A stretch of 64,000 nt of DNA, taken from the NCBI GenBank assembly GCA_030263375.1, contig SZOV01000001.1:1-64000 (forward strand). The letters run 5' to 3'. Shown in pieces: positions 23,084 through 31,713 of this stretch. The translations under genes and the position numbers were made by a program. The notes under the pieces were generated by a model. The model was not told the origin of the DNA. It ran no database searches and saw only the letters and a program-made list of their open reading frames with translations. Origin of the DNA: Deltaproteobacteria bacterium PRO3. GTDB taxonomy: Bacteria > UBA10199 > DSSB01. Every line of letters starts with the position of its first letter. Within the stretch, counting starts at the first letter, position 1.

Positions 23084-24294
23084 CTGGGGGATTCTTTGGC
23101 CTTAATTTGACGGATATATTCGGAAAAGAAAGCAATAAACACGGCGACGAAAAATCCTCCAAAGATCCCTATAGCGACGTTTAGGATCAACTTTGGAGAT
23201 GAGGGCCTAACCTTAACGTCAGCTTTGTCTATTACCTGAAAGGCGAGATCTTCTTTGGATTCTTCGATCTTCGCCAACTCATATTGTTGTGTCAACAAGG
23301 CATGGGATCTGGCAATCAATTCTCGCTTTAAGGTAAGGAATTGGAGAACAATCTGTCCTGGTACCTGCTTTACCCGTGTGTCAGCCAATTGCTTATTGAC
23401 ATTCTCTTCTCGTCTCTGATTCTCCAACAATTCAGCATTGAAGTCTTCGAACGGCTTGGGCAATGATTCGAAGCTTCCAACATTGACGTCTAATTGGGGA
23501 ATAATACTAGAGATACGGTTGTTACCATAAAAATTGTTAAGCTCTTTTCCAGCCTCAAGCAACTTGGCGCCGTTTTTGACTAATTGCTGCTCGATGAAAA
23601 TCCTATTCCTTTTAGAAAGCGTGAGGGAATTATTTTCAATAAAGGCCTGCAATTGAATCACCATTTCATTGGCTATTTTAGCGGCCAACGCAGGATCCCC
23701 AAGCTTGACCTGAACCTTGATCAAGCCCGTCTTTTTATCTTCTTCAACATCAGAAATTTTTTTTTGAAAAACATTAATGGCATCTTCTTTGACAGGAATC
23801 ACTCCCATCCAGTTCGGACGATATGTGTCTGAGGCCGGATCATATTGCCTGGCAAAAATCACCTTCATCAAACCCAACTTATCGATGACCTTCTCGCTCA
23901 AAGTTCGGCTTTTGAGAATATTAACCAACTCTTTGCTCTTGCCACCCCCCAAGGCGCCTAAACCTCCCGGCTGAGAACCCACCAAAGGGATTGAAGATAC
24001 TTGGCTGGCCAGATTGGACAGTCCACTGCTGCCGCTGGAGGTAAGTGGCATAATAGATGCCTGAGTTTTATATTTTTTACTCATTATCAAGGATACGCCA
24101 ACCGCCAACGCACCGCACAGCAAGGTAATGATCATAATGAGCCATTTTCGTGCCCAAAAAACACGCCAGTAATCCAGAATCGTCACCTCAGGCTCAACGT
24201 AATAGCCCATCATGGGCATCCCTGGATAATTTGCCGCGTAATGGGAGAATTCCGGCGGAACCGGCACATCCTTATGAAGATTATTAGGTTCCAT
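23080..24294 (-). CDS. wzz: Wzz/GumC-type polysaccharide co-polymerase (no kinase domain)
   Basis: A 404-residue inner-membrane protein. The N-terminal Wzz domain begins EVTILDYWRVFWARKWLIMIITLLCGALAVG, with TM1 at about 50-70. A long periplasmic coiled-coil region (LVKNGAKLLEAGKELNNFY, LLENQRREENVNKQL) follows. The C-terminal part has the proline-rich motif before TM2 (KADVKVRPSSPKLILNVAIGIFGGFFVAVF) and a short cytoplasmic tail. No Walker kinase domain follows, so it is a chain-length determinant rather than a full Wzc. It starts 2 bases after the stop of the export gene and overlaps the GT4 gene by 4 bases. Confidence 0.85.
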   Translation of the reverse strand: MEPNNLHKDVPVPPEFSHYAANYPGMPMMGYYVEPEVTILDYWRVFWARKWLIMIITLLCGALAVGVSLIMSKKYKTQASIMPLTSSGSSGLSNLASQVSSIPLVGSQPGGLGALGGGKSKELVNILKSRTLSEKVIDKLGLMKVIFARQYDPASDTYRPNWMGVIPVKEDAINVFQKKISDVEEDKKTGLIKVQVKLGDPALAAKIANEMVIQLQAFIENNSLTLSKRNRIFIEQQLVKNGAKLLEAGKELNNFYGNNRISSIIPQLDVNVGSFESLPKPFEDFNAELLENQRREENVNKQLADTRVKQVPGQIVLQFLTLKRELIARSHALLTQQYELAKIEESKEDLAFQVIDKADVKVRPSSPKLILNVAIGIFGGFFVAVFIAFFSEYIRQIKAKESPR

Positions 24295-24296
24295 AA

Positions 24297-25481
24297 TTAT
24301 TTAAACAATGCAGTGGCACTTAAACCTAAAGAAGCTATTGTCGGAAGCAAACCAATGTAAAATGACGTTGGAATGGATTTTTCGGGGACAACAATGGTGT
24401 CTCCGGGATTGATTAGGCGGTCGTAATTGCCATCTTTGGCTTTATAGGTTTGCCCATCGACTGTGACGACTTTAATCTGCTTATTTTTTGCCATAGTGGT
24501 GGTGCCACCGGCCAGTGTTAGATATTGACGCAAGGAATAATACTGATTGAAATCGAAAGCGCCTGGGCCACGAACAGCCCCGATAACAAACACTCGATCC
24601 TCTTGAGATGGGTAAAAAATATTGTCGTTGGGTAATTGTTTCAAATTGTAGTCAAACTGATGGTTCGCCAAGAATTTATGCGGAACAACAATAACATCAC
24701 CATCCTTGACTTCGAAGGCGCCCATATTTGGAGAGTCTGAGTAAATTTCCAATATCTCTTTATCGGTATGACCACCGTATCGGATCACCTTCAAAGGTTG
24801 CTTTGGGTCGACTCCGACGGTGAAACCACCAGCTAAGTCAATAACCTGTTGGAGAAAGCGTTCGGATTTCAATTCAAATATTCCGGGTCTTCTTACCGGT
24901 CCTTCGATTTGAATCGCTCGCTTTTTTAGAGGGATGAAAATTGTTTCATTGTCTTCAAGATATGGATTTTGCGACAATTGCCCGAGGGTCTTATAGGCGA
25001 ACAGGTCTAAAACTTGCCCACGACCTTGCCCTGCTTTTCTAACTTCCACAAAGCGTTCGGTTCCGCTTGTTTTGACATTTCCCGCTAGTTGAAGAGCATC
25101 TGTGACACGCATAGAAGGACTTACGCGATAAGTCCCAGGCTTCTTCACTTCTCCCAGAACGTGCACCTGATAAATAAGTCCGCGATCCATCAAGGAATCC
25201 TGGGACCCGCGCCCACGGTATCTGGAACTGCCTCCAAGGGTGGAATAATCATCGCCTTCAGCGCCTAGGTCATCAGGTTCATCCCCAAAACCTCGAAAGC
25301 CAGTTGGGTCTTTCTGTCCGCTAGGTGGGTCTTGCAAAAATACCCCACGTCGTTGTTGCGAAAAAGCGACGGGCGCAAGAAGGAAGGTACATAAGTAAAT
25401 TGCTAAAATCTGAAGAAAAACTGATTTAAAAAAAATAACTAACTTTCTGTACATATTTAACGTCCGAGGATTGTCACCCAC
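24297..25481 (-). CDS. SLBB-domain polysaccharide export protein (Wza-like, atypical)
   Basis: A 394-residue exported protein. It has a hydrophobic signal sequence (about 17-40, ending PVAFSQQ), an Arg/Gly/Asp-rich linker and then three SLBB-type domains. These begin YQVHVLGEVKKPGTYRV, AIQIEGPVRRPGIFEL and VFVIGAVRGPGAFDF, and the protein ends in a hydrophobic C-terminal stretch. Wza-like proteins form the outer-membrane exit channel. Oddly I find neither the usual N-terminal Poly_export domain (the YxIGPGDVL block) nor a lipobox cysteine. A GTG at 25481 and an ATG at 25454 are both possible starts; neither has a strong ribosome binding site. First gene of the leftward operon. Confidence 0.75.
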   Translation of the reverse strand: MGDNPRTLNMYRKLVIFFKSVFLQILAIYLCTFLLAPVAFSQQRRGVFLQDPPSGQKDPTGFRGFGDEPDDLGAEGDDYSTLGGSSRYRGRGSQDSLMDRGLIYQVHVLGEVKKPGTYRVSPSMRVTDALQLAGNVKTSGTERFVEVRKAGQGRGQVLDLFAYKTLGQLSQNPYLEDNETIFIPLKKRAIQIEGPVRRPGIFELKSERFLQQVIDLAGGFTVGVDPKQPLKVIRYGGHTDKEILEIYSDSPNMGAFEVKDGDVIVVPHKFLANHQFDYNLKQLPNDNIFYPSQEDRVFVIGAVRGPGAFDFNQYYSLRQYLTLAGGTTTMAKNKQIKVVTVDGQTYKAKDGNYDRLINPGDTIVVPEKSIPTSFYIGLLPTIASLGLSATALFK

Positions 25482-25638
25482 CTAACCTAAGCATTAATGG
25501 AGTAGCAATGCTTTTTTCCCGCAATTTAAAATATCTGCTTGAAAATAATAGGATTCTGACCTAAAGGCAGGGATCTAAGGTGCACTCCAACTAATATATC
25601 CTTACAAAATACGAATAACCTCGTCCGGGTTAATTTTT
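25482..25638. promoter_or_regulatory. Divergent promoter region of the polysaccharide locus
   Basis: The 157-base gap separates the leftward export operon from the rightward transferase operon, so both promoters should lie here. On the plus strand TTGAAA with a 17-base spacer to TAAAGG (about 25540-25568) is a weak sigma-70-like candidate. AGCATT and AATGCT (around 25489-25511) form a small inverted repeat followed by T6. No JUMPStart-like sequence was seen. Confidence 0.35.
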
Positions 25639-26328
25639 ATGGAGTCTACAGAAAAAGCTCACCCCATATCTCTACTAGGCACTAGAAGTGAAGGGACCTT
25701 CTGGCGAAAGGAGCTATACCCAAATTATCTTAAGCGATTTTTTGATCTATTACTCAGCGTGCTACTGCTACCCTTAGCCATACCTATCCTCGCTGTCATG
25801 TATTTCATGATAAAATTAGATAGTAAAGGTCCTGTGTTATATAAAAGTGAGCGAATGGGAAAAGATGGTAAAAAATTCTATATTTATAAATTTAGGACGA
25901 TGGTTCTTGATGCGGAAGCAAAACTTACTGAGCTTTTAGAGAAAAATCCCGAATTGAAACGAGAATGGGAAATTGATCATAAGTTGCGTAAAGACCCTCG
26001 CGTAACACGAGTTGGGAAAATCATACGGGCACTGAGTTTAGATGAACTACCCCAGCTGTGGAACGTCGCTAAAGGTGAAATGAGTTTCGTTGGACCCAGA
26101 CCTATCGTTGAGGCTGAGGTACAAAAGTATGGGAAATATTTTAGAATATATAAATCGGTGAAACCTGGAATAACTGGCTTATGGCAGGTTAACGGGCGAA
26201 ACGATATTTCTTACGAAGCTAGAATAAATTTTGATAAGCATTATGTAGAAAAAATGAGTTTCCCTTTGGATCTATTGATCATGGGTAAGACCATCCCAGT
26301 GGCTCTATCTAAAAAAGGGGCTTATTAA
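25639..26328 (+). CDS. Initiating sugar-1-phosphate transferase (PglC/WbaP-type)
   Basis: A 229-residue bacterial sugar transferase that starts repeat-unit synthesis by moving a hexose-1-phosphate onto undecaprenyl phosphate. It has a membrane re-entrant helix ([26 protein letters not shown]), the [20 protein letters not shown] block and [26 protein letters not shown] with the catalytic DE pair. [13 protein letters not shown] and [17 protein letters not shown] follow. It lacks the four N-terminal helices of long WbaP forms. It opens the rightward AT-rich operon and wzx starts 8 bases after its stop. The first 25 residues resemble the upstream tail of WcaJ-like proteins. Confidence 0.9.
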   Translation: MESTEKAHPISLLGTRSEGTFWRKELYPNYLKRFFDLLLSVLLLPLAIPILAVMYFMIKLDSKGPVLYKSERMGKDGKKFYIYKFRTMVLDAEAKLTELLEKNPELKREWEIDHKLRKDPRVTRVGKIIRALSLDELPQLWNVAKGEMSFVGPRPIVEAEVQKYGKYFRIYKSVKPGITGLWQVNGRNDISYEARINFDKHYVEKMSFPLDLLIMGKTIPVALSKKGAY

Positions 26329-26336
26329 GTGATATA

Positions 26337-27611
26337 ATGCCCCGCCCTGTTTTAAAATCCACATTAATAAAAAATATTTTTTCTCTAACCTTTCTCCAGG
26401 CAGCAAACTACATTCTGCCCCTGATCACCGTCCCATATCTGGTCCGCGTTCTTGGACCTGACGGATTCGGCATCATCGGCTTTGCTTTTGCATTAATACA
26501 ATATTTTATTTTACTGACCGATTATGGCTTTAACCTATCGGCTACACGTATGATTGCATTGAGAGAGAACGATCCGAAAAACCTCTCAACTACATTTTCA
26601 TCAATTTACACAATTAAGCTAGCCTTCATTATATTGAGCTTACTTTTACTCGTATTAATTACTCACTTTATACCTCAAATTCGTCTTCACGCAAAAATCT
26701 TCTATCTTACATTTTTAATTGTTGTCGGGAACGCCCTCTTCCCAATTTGGTTATTTCAGGGATTACAGGAAATGGGGCATATCGTCTGGTTAAATCTATT
26801 CAGCAAAGCATTGTGCACCGGAGCGATTTTCCTTTTTGTAAAATCTCCACAATCCATCAATCTCGCAGTCGGACTTCAATCCTCTGGTTATATTTTATCA
26901 GGGGTCCTAGGGTTTTGCATGGCCGTGTATAAATATAAGATAAAATTAGTAAATCCAGGGAAAGAGACTATTAAACACCAGCTACGTGAGGGATGGCCAA
27001 TTTTCATCTCAACAGCCTCGATAAGTCTATATACAAACACAAATATTGTTTTACTTGGACTACTAACAAATGAAACGCAGGTGGGATATTATTCCGCAGC
27101 AGACAAGGTTATTAAAGCAGTACAGGGGCTCACAACTCCTGTTACGCAAGCCATCTACCCTTATATAAATCGATTAATATCGCAGTCAAAAGAGAGCGCA
27201 ATTCTATTTATTAAAAAAAGCCTAACAGCATTTGGATTTGCATCCATATTAATGTCCATCTGCCTGCTTTTATTTGCAGAACCCATTGTTAATTTGATTC
27301 TAGGCGCAGGATTTGAGCAATCGATAATCTTAATAAAGATAATGTCACCTCTTCCGCTAATTATCACAATTAGCAATATCTTAGGCATTCAAACAATGCT
27401 CCCCTTTGGATTAAATAAGGAATTCAGCAGGTCGATTATAATTTCATCCATAATCAATATTGCATTAATAATTCCATTTACATCCTGGCTCTTAGCAAAA
27501 GGCACAGCCGCCTCGTTGGTCATCACAGAATTAACAGTCACGGCATTAATGTGGGGTTACCTAAGAAAAAATAAAATTATTTTATTAGGAGCAACACGAA
27601 ATGCTATTTGA
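26337..27611 (+). CDS. wzx: O-antigen/polysaccharide flippase Wzx
   Basis: A 424-residue integral membrane protein of the MOP/PST superfamily with about twelve hydrophobic spans. The N-terminus FSLTFLQAANYILPLITVPYLVRVLGPDGFGIIGFA is a strong family signature; the middle has YYSAADKVIKAVQGLTTPVTQAIYPYINRL and the end LLAKGTAASLVITELTV. It should flip the lipid-linked repeat unit across the inner membrane. It follows the initiating transferase closely and overlaps glf by 11 bases, indicating one transcript. Base composition is strongly AT-rich, as throughout this segment. Confidence 0.9.
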   Translation: MPRPVLKSTLIKNIFSLTFLQAANYILPLITVPYLVRVLGPDGFGIIGFAFALIQYFILLTDYGFNLSATRMIALRENDPKNLSTTFSSIYTIKLAFIILSLLLLVLITHFIPQIRLHAKIFYLTFLIVVGNALFPIWLFQGLQEMGHIVWLNLFSKALCTGAIFLFVKSPQSINLAVGLQSSGYILSGVLGFCMAVYKYKIKLVNPGKETIKHQLREGWPIFISTASISLYTNTNIVLLGLLTNETQVGYYSAADKVIKAVQGLTTPVTQAIYPYINRLISQSKESAILFIKKSLTAFGFASILMSICLLLFAEPIVNLILGAGFEQSIILIKIMSPLPLIITISNILGIQTMLPFGLNKEFSRSIIISSIINIALIIPFTSWLLAKGTAASLVITELTVTALMWGYLRKNKIILLGATRNAI

Positions 27612-28698
27612 TTTTTTAATTGTCGGAGCAGGATTCTCGGGAAGTGTTGCAGCCGAACGATTGGCATCGCGGGGAAATAAAATCCTATTAATCGATAAGC
27701 GTGAGCATATTGGCGGTAATGCTTTTGACGAATATGATTCTAACGGAATATTAATCCATAAATATGGCCCTCATATCTTTCATACTAATTCCAGGCGAAT
27801 TTTTGAATATTTATCAACCTTCACCACTTGGAGGAATTACGAACATCGAGTCTTGGCGCATGTAGATGGAAGGCTTTTCCCTATCCCTATCAACCTTGAT
27901 ACGATAAATGGTCTATACAATCTTGATCTCGATGAGAAAGCCCTGAAAGAGTTCTTTGAGAAAGTGCGAATTCCTCGCTCTCCAATCAATACAAGCGAGG
28001 ATGTGGTTTTAAACACAGTAGGCATGGACCTTTACGAAAAATTTTTTAAAGGATACACGCGTAAACAATGGGGATTAGATCCATCTGAACTGAGCGCAAG
28101 TGTTACTGCAAGGATTCCAGTACGAACTAATCGAGATGATAGATATTTTACTGATAGCTACCAGGCCATGCCAAAAGATGGGTACACTAAATTATTTTCA
28201 AATATATTGGATCATCCAAACATCCAAATTGAGCTGAATGTAGATTTTTTTAAAAAAAGAAACTCTTATAAATATAAACATTTAATCTATACTGGCCCGA
28301 TAGACGCATATTATGACTTTAAATTCGGCCCTCTCCCATACAGATCGCTCATCTTCGAACATACACATATACCCAATATTGAATATTTTCAGAAAGTTGG
28401 CACAATAAATTATCCCAATGATTATAGCTTTACTCGCATTACTGAATTCAAACACTTAACAGGCCAAAAATTTAATGGCACATCTATAGTAAAAGAGTAC
28501 CCAACAGCAGAAGGCGACCCGTATTATCCAATCCCAAACTCTAGCAATGATATTTTATTTAAAAAATATTATTCAATAAGTACCTCCGAGAGAAACGTAA
28601 CCTTTATTGGAAGATTGGCACAGTATAAGTATTTCAATATGGACCAATGCGTTGGAGCATCTCTCAAAGCTATTCAGGACATTTTTAATGAACCCTAA
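27601..28698 (+). CDS. glf: UDP-galactopyranose mutase
   Basis: A 365-residue FAD enzyme that interconverts UDP-galactopyranose and UDP-galactofuranose, supplying Galf to the polysaccharide. The N-terminal dinucleotide site reads FLIVGAGFSGSVAAERLA and is followed by DKREHIGGNAFD and HKYGPHIFHTNSRRIFEYL. Later family blocks are YTRKQWGLDPSELSASV, RIPVRTNRDDRYFTDSYQAMP, YTGPIDAYYDF and the C-terminal FIGRLAQYKYFNMDQCVGASL. The length is normal. A galactofuranosyltransferase-like GT2 lies downstream, so Galf is probably a component of the glycan. Its stop overlaps the start of a truncated glycosyltransferase. Confidence 0.95.
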   Translation: MLFDFLIVGAGFSGSVAAERLASRGNKILLIDKREHIGGNAFDEYDSNGILIHKYGPHIFHTNSRRIFEYLSTFTTWRNYEHRVLAHVDGRLFPIPINLDTINGLYNLDLDEKALKEFFEKVRIPRSPINTSEDVVLNTVGMDLYEKFFKGYTRKQWGLDPSELSASVTARIPVRTNRDDRYFTDSYQAMPKDGYTKLFSNILDHPNIQIELNVDFFKKRNSYKYKHLIYTGPIDAYYDFKFGPLPYRSLIFEHTHIPNIEYFQKVGTINYPNDYSFTRITEFKHLTGQKFNGTSIVKEYPTAEGDPYYPIPNSSNDILFKKYYSISTSERNVTFIGRLAQYKYFNMDQCVGASLKAIQDIFNEP

Positions 28699-28763
28699 GG
28701 TTTTATGCATCATCACCACCTACAACAGAATCGAATACCTTCAGCAATGTATGGATCAAGTGG
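28688..28763 (+). pseudogene. GT2 glycosyltransferase, 5' stub cut off by insertion debris
   Basis: The ATG at 28688 overlaps the glf stop and starts a typical GT2 opening, KVLCIITTYNRIEYLQQC. Family resemblance ends at about base 28763, where the frame enters unrelated sequence (VVGAALSAVQKL) and stops at 28813. The rest of the gene is missing. The following DNA holds an IS5-type transposase fragment and an IS3-family element, so insertion and deletion probably removed it. The surviving enzyme set may therefore build a shorter repeat unit than the ancestral locus. Confidence 0.7.
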
Positions 28764-28949
28764 TCGGAGCAGCGTTGTCAGCAGTCCAAAAGTTAATAAA
28801 CCGTAGCCTCTGACAAAAACGAACTTTGAAGAGTGTTTTTAATTTTTTCCAAAAATGGGCTTTTTAGCTTTCTTGGTTGTTAATTATCAGGGGCAAATCC
28901 CTTAATTTTTGGTCTTTGACAATCCTCAGACACATTTCTTTCTTCCATC
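28764..28949. other. Non-coding stretch at the end of the IS5-type remnant
   Basis: No gene is seen between the glycosyltransferase break and the transposase stop. Given the reversed orientation of the neighbouring transposase fragment, it should hold its downstream flank and perhaps a degraded terminal repeat, but I could not identify one. Confidence 0.3.
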
Positions 28950-29179
28950 TCATGGTGCGAGGACAAGCAGGGACCGCATCCGGAGCAGATTCATCGCTGT
29001 AGGCAACAGGAAACCCTTGCTTCGGTTTCTTGCCAAGGTTCGATATCGGCTTCTACTAAATCCGAAAATATTCTTGGCGCGGGCAAAGACCCTTTCGACT
29101 CCGGCTCTGACCTTAGCAATTCTTCGATTCCGCTCCGTTTGCTTTCGAGTCTAAGGGCGGTTTCGATACGCTGACGTCC
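28950..29179 (-). pseudogene. IS5-family transposase, C-terminal fragment
   Basis: Reading leftward from 29179 the frame gives SAYRNRP, a stop codon (29151-29153), then TRKQTERNRRIAKV, RAGVERVFARAKNIFGF and RYRTLARNRSKGFLLPTAMN up to a stop at 28950. This is the characteristic C-terminus of IS5-group DDE transposases (the GVERVF glutamate region). About 75 codons remain, with an internal nonsense codon. The upstream part is missing because the IS3-family element begins immediately to the right. It is a dead remnant. Confidence 0.65.
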
Positions 29180-29218
29180 TCCCTAAAAACTAGACCGAAA
29201 ATAAGATTAAAAATAAGG
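29180..29218 (+). repeat. Left inverted repeat of the IS3-family element
   Basis: Opens TCCCTAAAAACTAGACC and continues to TAAGATTAAAAATAAGG; pairs imperfectly with 30351-30389. The shared core is ACTAGACC plus a TAxGATTAAAAAT block. Confidence 0.65.
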
Positions 29219-29251
29219 TCATCATGGCGGACTTGAAGAAGGAGACCCGAC

Positions 29252-29518
29252 ATGAAGAAATCTCGATTTTCGGAGGAGCAGATCACTTACGCTATAAAAC
29301 AAGCGGAGGGAGGGGAACCAGTAGCGGACATATGCCGGAAGCTGGGAGTAAGCCAGAACTCCTTTTACCAATGGCGGCGGAAATATCAGGGGATGGGAGT
29401 TCCTGAATTACGCAAAATGCGTCAGCTTGAGGAAGAGAATCGAAAATTGAAGCGACTAGTAGCCGATTTATGTTTGGATCGGCATATTTTACAGGAGGTG
29501 ATTGCAAAAAAGCTTTAA
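29252..29518 (+). CDS. IS3-family transposase OrfA
   Basis: An 88-residue helix-turn-helix protein: KKSRFSEEQITYAIKQAEGG, VADICRKLGVSQNSFYQWRR, then a leucine-rich LEEENRKLKRLVADLCLDR zipper used for OrfA/OrfAB assembly. This is the classic IS407/IS2-type first orf. The final codons pass through AAAAAAG (about 29505-29513), where a -1 slip would fuse it to OrfB. GAAGGAG-like bases precede the ATG. It looks intact. Confidence 0.9.
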   Translation: MKKSRFSEEQITYAIKQAEGGEPVADICRKLGVSQNSFYQWRRKYQGMGVPELRKMRQLEEENRKLKRLVADLCLDRHILQEVIAKKL

Positions 29519-29523
29519 AGCCC

Positions 29524-30362
29524 ATGGCAAAGCGTGAGCTGCTGGCTTGGTTAATCGATCGATTCAAGGTCAGTATCCGACGCAGCTGTCTGCTAATCCA
29601 GTTCAATAAATCAACTCATTATTATCGGCATCGGAAAGATCTCCAAGTGGCCCTCCGGATGCGTTTACGAGAGCTGGCGGAGACGAGACGGAGATTCGGC
29701 TGCAAGCGACTTCATGTGCTGTTGCGTAGGGAGGGATGGAAAGTGAATCACAAGCGAGTAGAGCGCATATATCAAGAAGAAGGCCTGAAATTGCGGTTAA
29801 AGGGGACAAGGAGAAAGCGAGCCGCTTATGTTCGGGTTCCGTTGGCGATACCGAATCGGTCTAACGAGCAATGGACGATGGATTTTGTGGCTGATCAACT
29901 GGCCGATGGAAGGCGAATTCGGATACTAACGGTGTTAGATAAGTTTACACGTGAATGTGTGTTAATGGAGGCTGATTTTTCACTGACAGGCAGGAAGGTT
30001 GCCAGGGCCTTAGAAAAGGTTGGTCAAGAGCGGCCCTTGCCCGAGGTGATTACGGTAGACAATGGGTCTGAGTTTGCTGGCAAAGACCTGGATAATGGGT
30101 GTACTGGAAGCGCATAAAGCTAGACTTCATTCGACCAGGAAAGCCCGTTGAAAACGCATACATCGAATCTTTTAATGGACGCCTGCGAGATGAGTTTTTA
30201 AACGACCAGCTTTTTATTTCTCTTGAGGATGCGAAACGAAAACTGGAAGATTGGAGGGTGGACTACAACCAATGCCGCCCTCATGGCTCACTGGGAAATC
30301 TGACCCCTATTGAGTTCATCAAAACCTGGTCAGAAAAACATTCCGCCGAAGGCCATTTTTAA
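29524..30362 (+). pseudogene. IS3-family transposase OrfB (frame broken)
   Basis: The integrase-type DDE transposase. The first part runs KRELLAWLIDRFKVSIRRSC, FGCKRLHVLLRREGW, WTMDFVADQL (first D), ITVDNGSEFAGKDLD (second D). At about 30092 one base is missing: the frame should read LD[16 protein letters not shown] but shifts out after GATAA. The remainder, [33 protein letters not shown] (catalytic E) and [14 protein letters not shown], lies in the next frame to 30362. The catalytic triad is thus split and the element cannot move by itself. Confidence 0.85.
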
Positions 30363-30389
30363 TCCTAAGATTGGTCTAGTAAACGGGGA
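30351..30389 (+). repeat. Right inverted repeat of the IS3-family element
   Basis: Ends GGTCTAGTAAACGGGGA and includes ATTTTTAATCCTAAG; the reverse complement matches the left repeat imperfectly. It overlaps the last codons of the orfB remnant. Confidence 0.65.
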
Positions 30390-30549
30390 GCCCTCACTAC
30401 CGATTCTCAGTGCTTTCAAGTGGCGTAATTAAAGGGGGATGGTCAGTCAAACTATGTCTGAGGTTAGACTAACATTTTCCCTCCTTGTCTGGGGGGGCTT
30501 GCTTATATCATAAGACCCTACAAACTTCGGAGTTTTTCAAAGGATTCAA
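30390..30549. other. Non-coding gap after the IS3 element
   Basis: About 160 bases with no recognisable gene. It ends with AAAGGA (30538-30543), the ribosome binding site of the next glycosyltransferase. It may hold DNA that originally followed the truncated glycosyltransferase. Confidence 0.3.
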
Positions 30550-31491
30550 GTGAATAACATGACGAATATTATTGCTGTTGTTGTCACCTATAATAGGAAG
30601 GAACTTTTAAAAAATTGTCTGCAGAAAATCTTTTTTCAAAATGTTCCACTCCAAAAGGTAATTGTAATCGATAATGCTTCTACAGACGGAACAGAAACCC
30701 AAGTCAAGGATTCCGATTTTTTTAAATCGGGGCGGATATTATATTTCAAATTACCATCCAACTTTGGAGGTGCGGGGGGATTTCATGAAGGCATCAAAAT
30801 AGCTTCAACGCTTAAACCTGACTGGATTTGGTTGATGGATGATGATGGAGAGCCTCGACCTGACACATTAAGCAATTTACTTAATATGCCGGAAAGATTT
30901 CTATTCCGAGGACCGTTAATTATTGATATCTTGGATAATCAACACAATCGATTATCTTTTCCCATCCCAATAATTCAAAAGAATAAAAAAAGAGATTTAC
31001 TTACAATAATCGACGCGAAAGATAACTCTCCTTTTGGCTACATAGAAGGTTATTTAAATCCATTTAATGGGGTACTATTAAATAGAAAGGTAATTGACTT
31101 GGTAGGATTGCCATGTCCAGACTTTTTCCTTTGGGGAGACGAAACTGAATACTTTTTGAGAATCAAAAAAAAAGGAATACCTATCGCGACTTCCACATCG
31201 GCATTGTTTTTCCATCCATCAGACAAGATGAATAAAAGGAAGTTCAGTGTTCTTAAAAAGAATATTATTGTCAATTTTTCTAATGATAATTTTAGATCGT
31301 ATTTATTAATAAGGAATTCGACCTTTATAAGCAAAAAATATTTTGGTATTAAAGGATTATTCAACCAAACAATTAAAAGTTTGTTTTTTTATAAAATAGC
31401 ATCTCCTCAAACTCCAACAAGCATTATTTTCAAAGCGTATTTCCATGGTCTTACCGGGAATTTAAGAAAACATTTAAATTATAAAACATAA
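30550..31491 (+). CDS. GT2 glycosyltransferase, galactofuranosyl/rhamnosyltransferase-like
   Basis: A 313-residue GT-A enzyme. It opens IIAVVVTYNRKELLKNCL and has VIVIDNASTDGTE and KLPSNFGGAGGFHEG. DWIWLMDDDGEPRPD supplies the DDD metal site, and PDFFLWGDETEYFLRI supplies the catalytic-base region (W-x-D-E). The GGAGGF plus WLMDDDGxP combination is typical of the GlfT1/WbbL branch, which uses UDP-galactofuranose or dTDP-rhamnose. Since glf is in the same operon, Galf transfer is a reasonable guess. A GTG start at 30550 is preferred because AGGA sits 6 bases upstream; an ATG at 30559 is possible. Confidence 0.83.
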   Translation: MNNMTNIIAVVVTYNRKELLKNCLQKIFFQNVPLQKVIVIDNASTDGTETQVKDSDFFKSGRILYFKLPSNFGGAGGFHEGIKIASTLKPDWIWLMDDDGEPRPDTLSNLLNMPERFLFRGPLIIDILDNQHNRLSFPIPIIQKNKKRDLLTIIDAKDNSPFGYIEGYLNPFNGVLLNRKVIDLVGLPCPDFFLWGDETEYFLRIKKKGIPIATSTSALFFHPSDKMNKRKFSVLKKNIIVNFSNDNFRSYLLIRNSTFISKKYFGIKGLFNQTIKSLFFYKIASPQTPTSIIFKAYFHGLTGNLRKHLNYKT

Positions 31492-31713
31492 TTAGTAGTA
31501 TCCCAATGTTGACTTTTAGGTTAACGCCAAAATCTGATTTTTAGTTTATGTAACCGATCGTCTGTAAATTTGGAGAGGCCTTGAATTCTGGACAGATAAA
31601 AAGTGGCATCCTATTTGGAGTGCGGTCATAAAACTGGAATCTAAGAGACAAGATAAAGTGGGATTGGCAGCTGACTTCAAATGCCCGATAAGAGGGCGGA
31701 AGGAGTCAGTACC
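31492..31713. other. AT-rich gap with probable left end of an IS3 remnant
   Basis: No protein gene is seen. From about 31580 the GC content rises and the sequence leads into an IS3-type orfA, so this part should contain the left terminal repeat of that element (perhaps starting near TGAATTCTGGACAG), but the partner end is lost. GGAAGGAG before 31714 is the orfA ribosome binding site. Confidence 0.35.

Larger units (their letters stand above)
29180..30389 (+). mobile_element. IS3-family insertion sequence (two-orf, IS407-like), inactivated
   Basis: A 1.2-kb element bounded by imperfect inverted repeats: TCCCTAAAAACTAGACC at 29180-29196 matches the complement of GGTCTAGTAAACGGGGA at 30373-30389. 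Internal matching continues into TAAGATTAAAAAT against ATTTTTAATCCTAAG. It carries orfA (29252-29518) and orfB (29524-30362). A run of six A followed by G at the orfA/orfB junction is the usual -1 programmed frameshift site. No convincing target duplication is visible. orfB has a second, disabling frame break. Confidence 0.8.
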
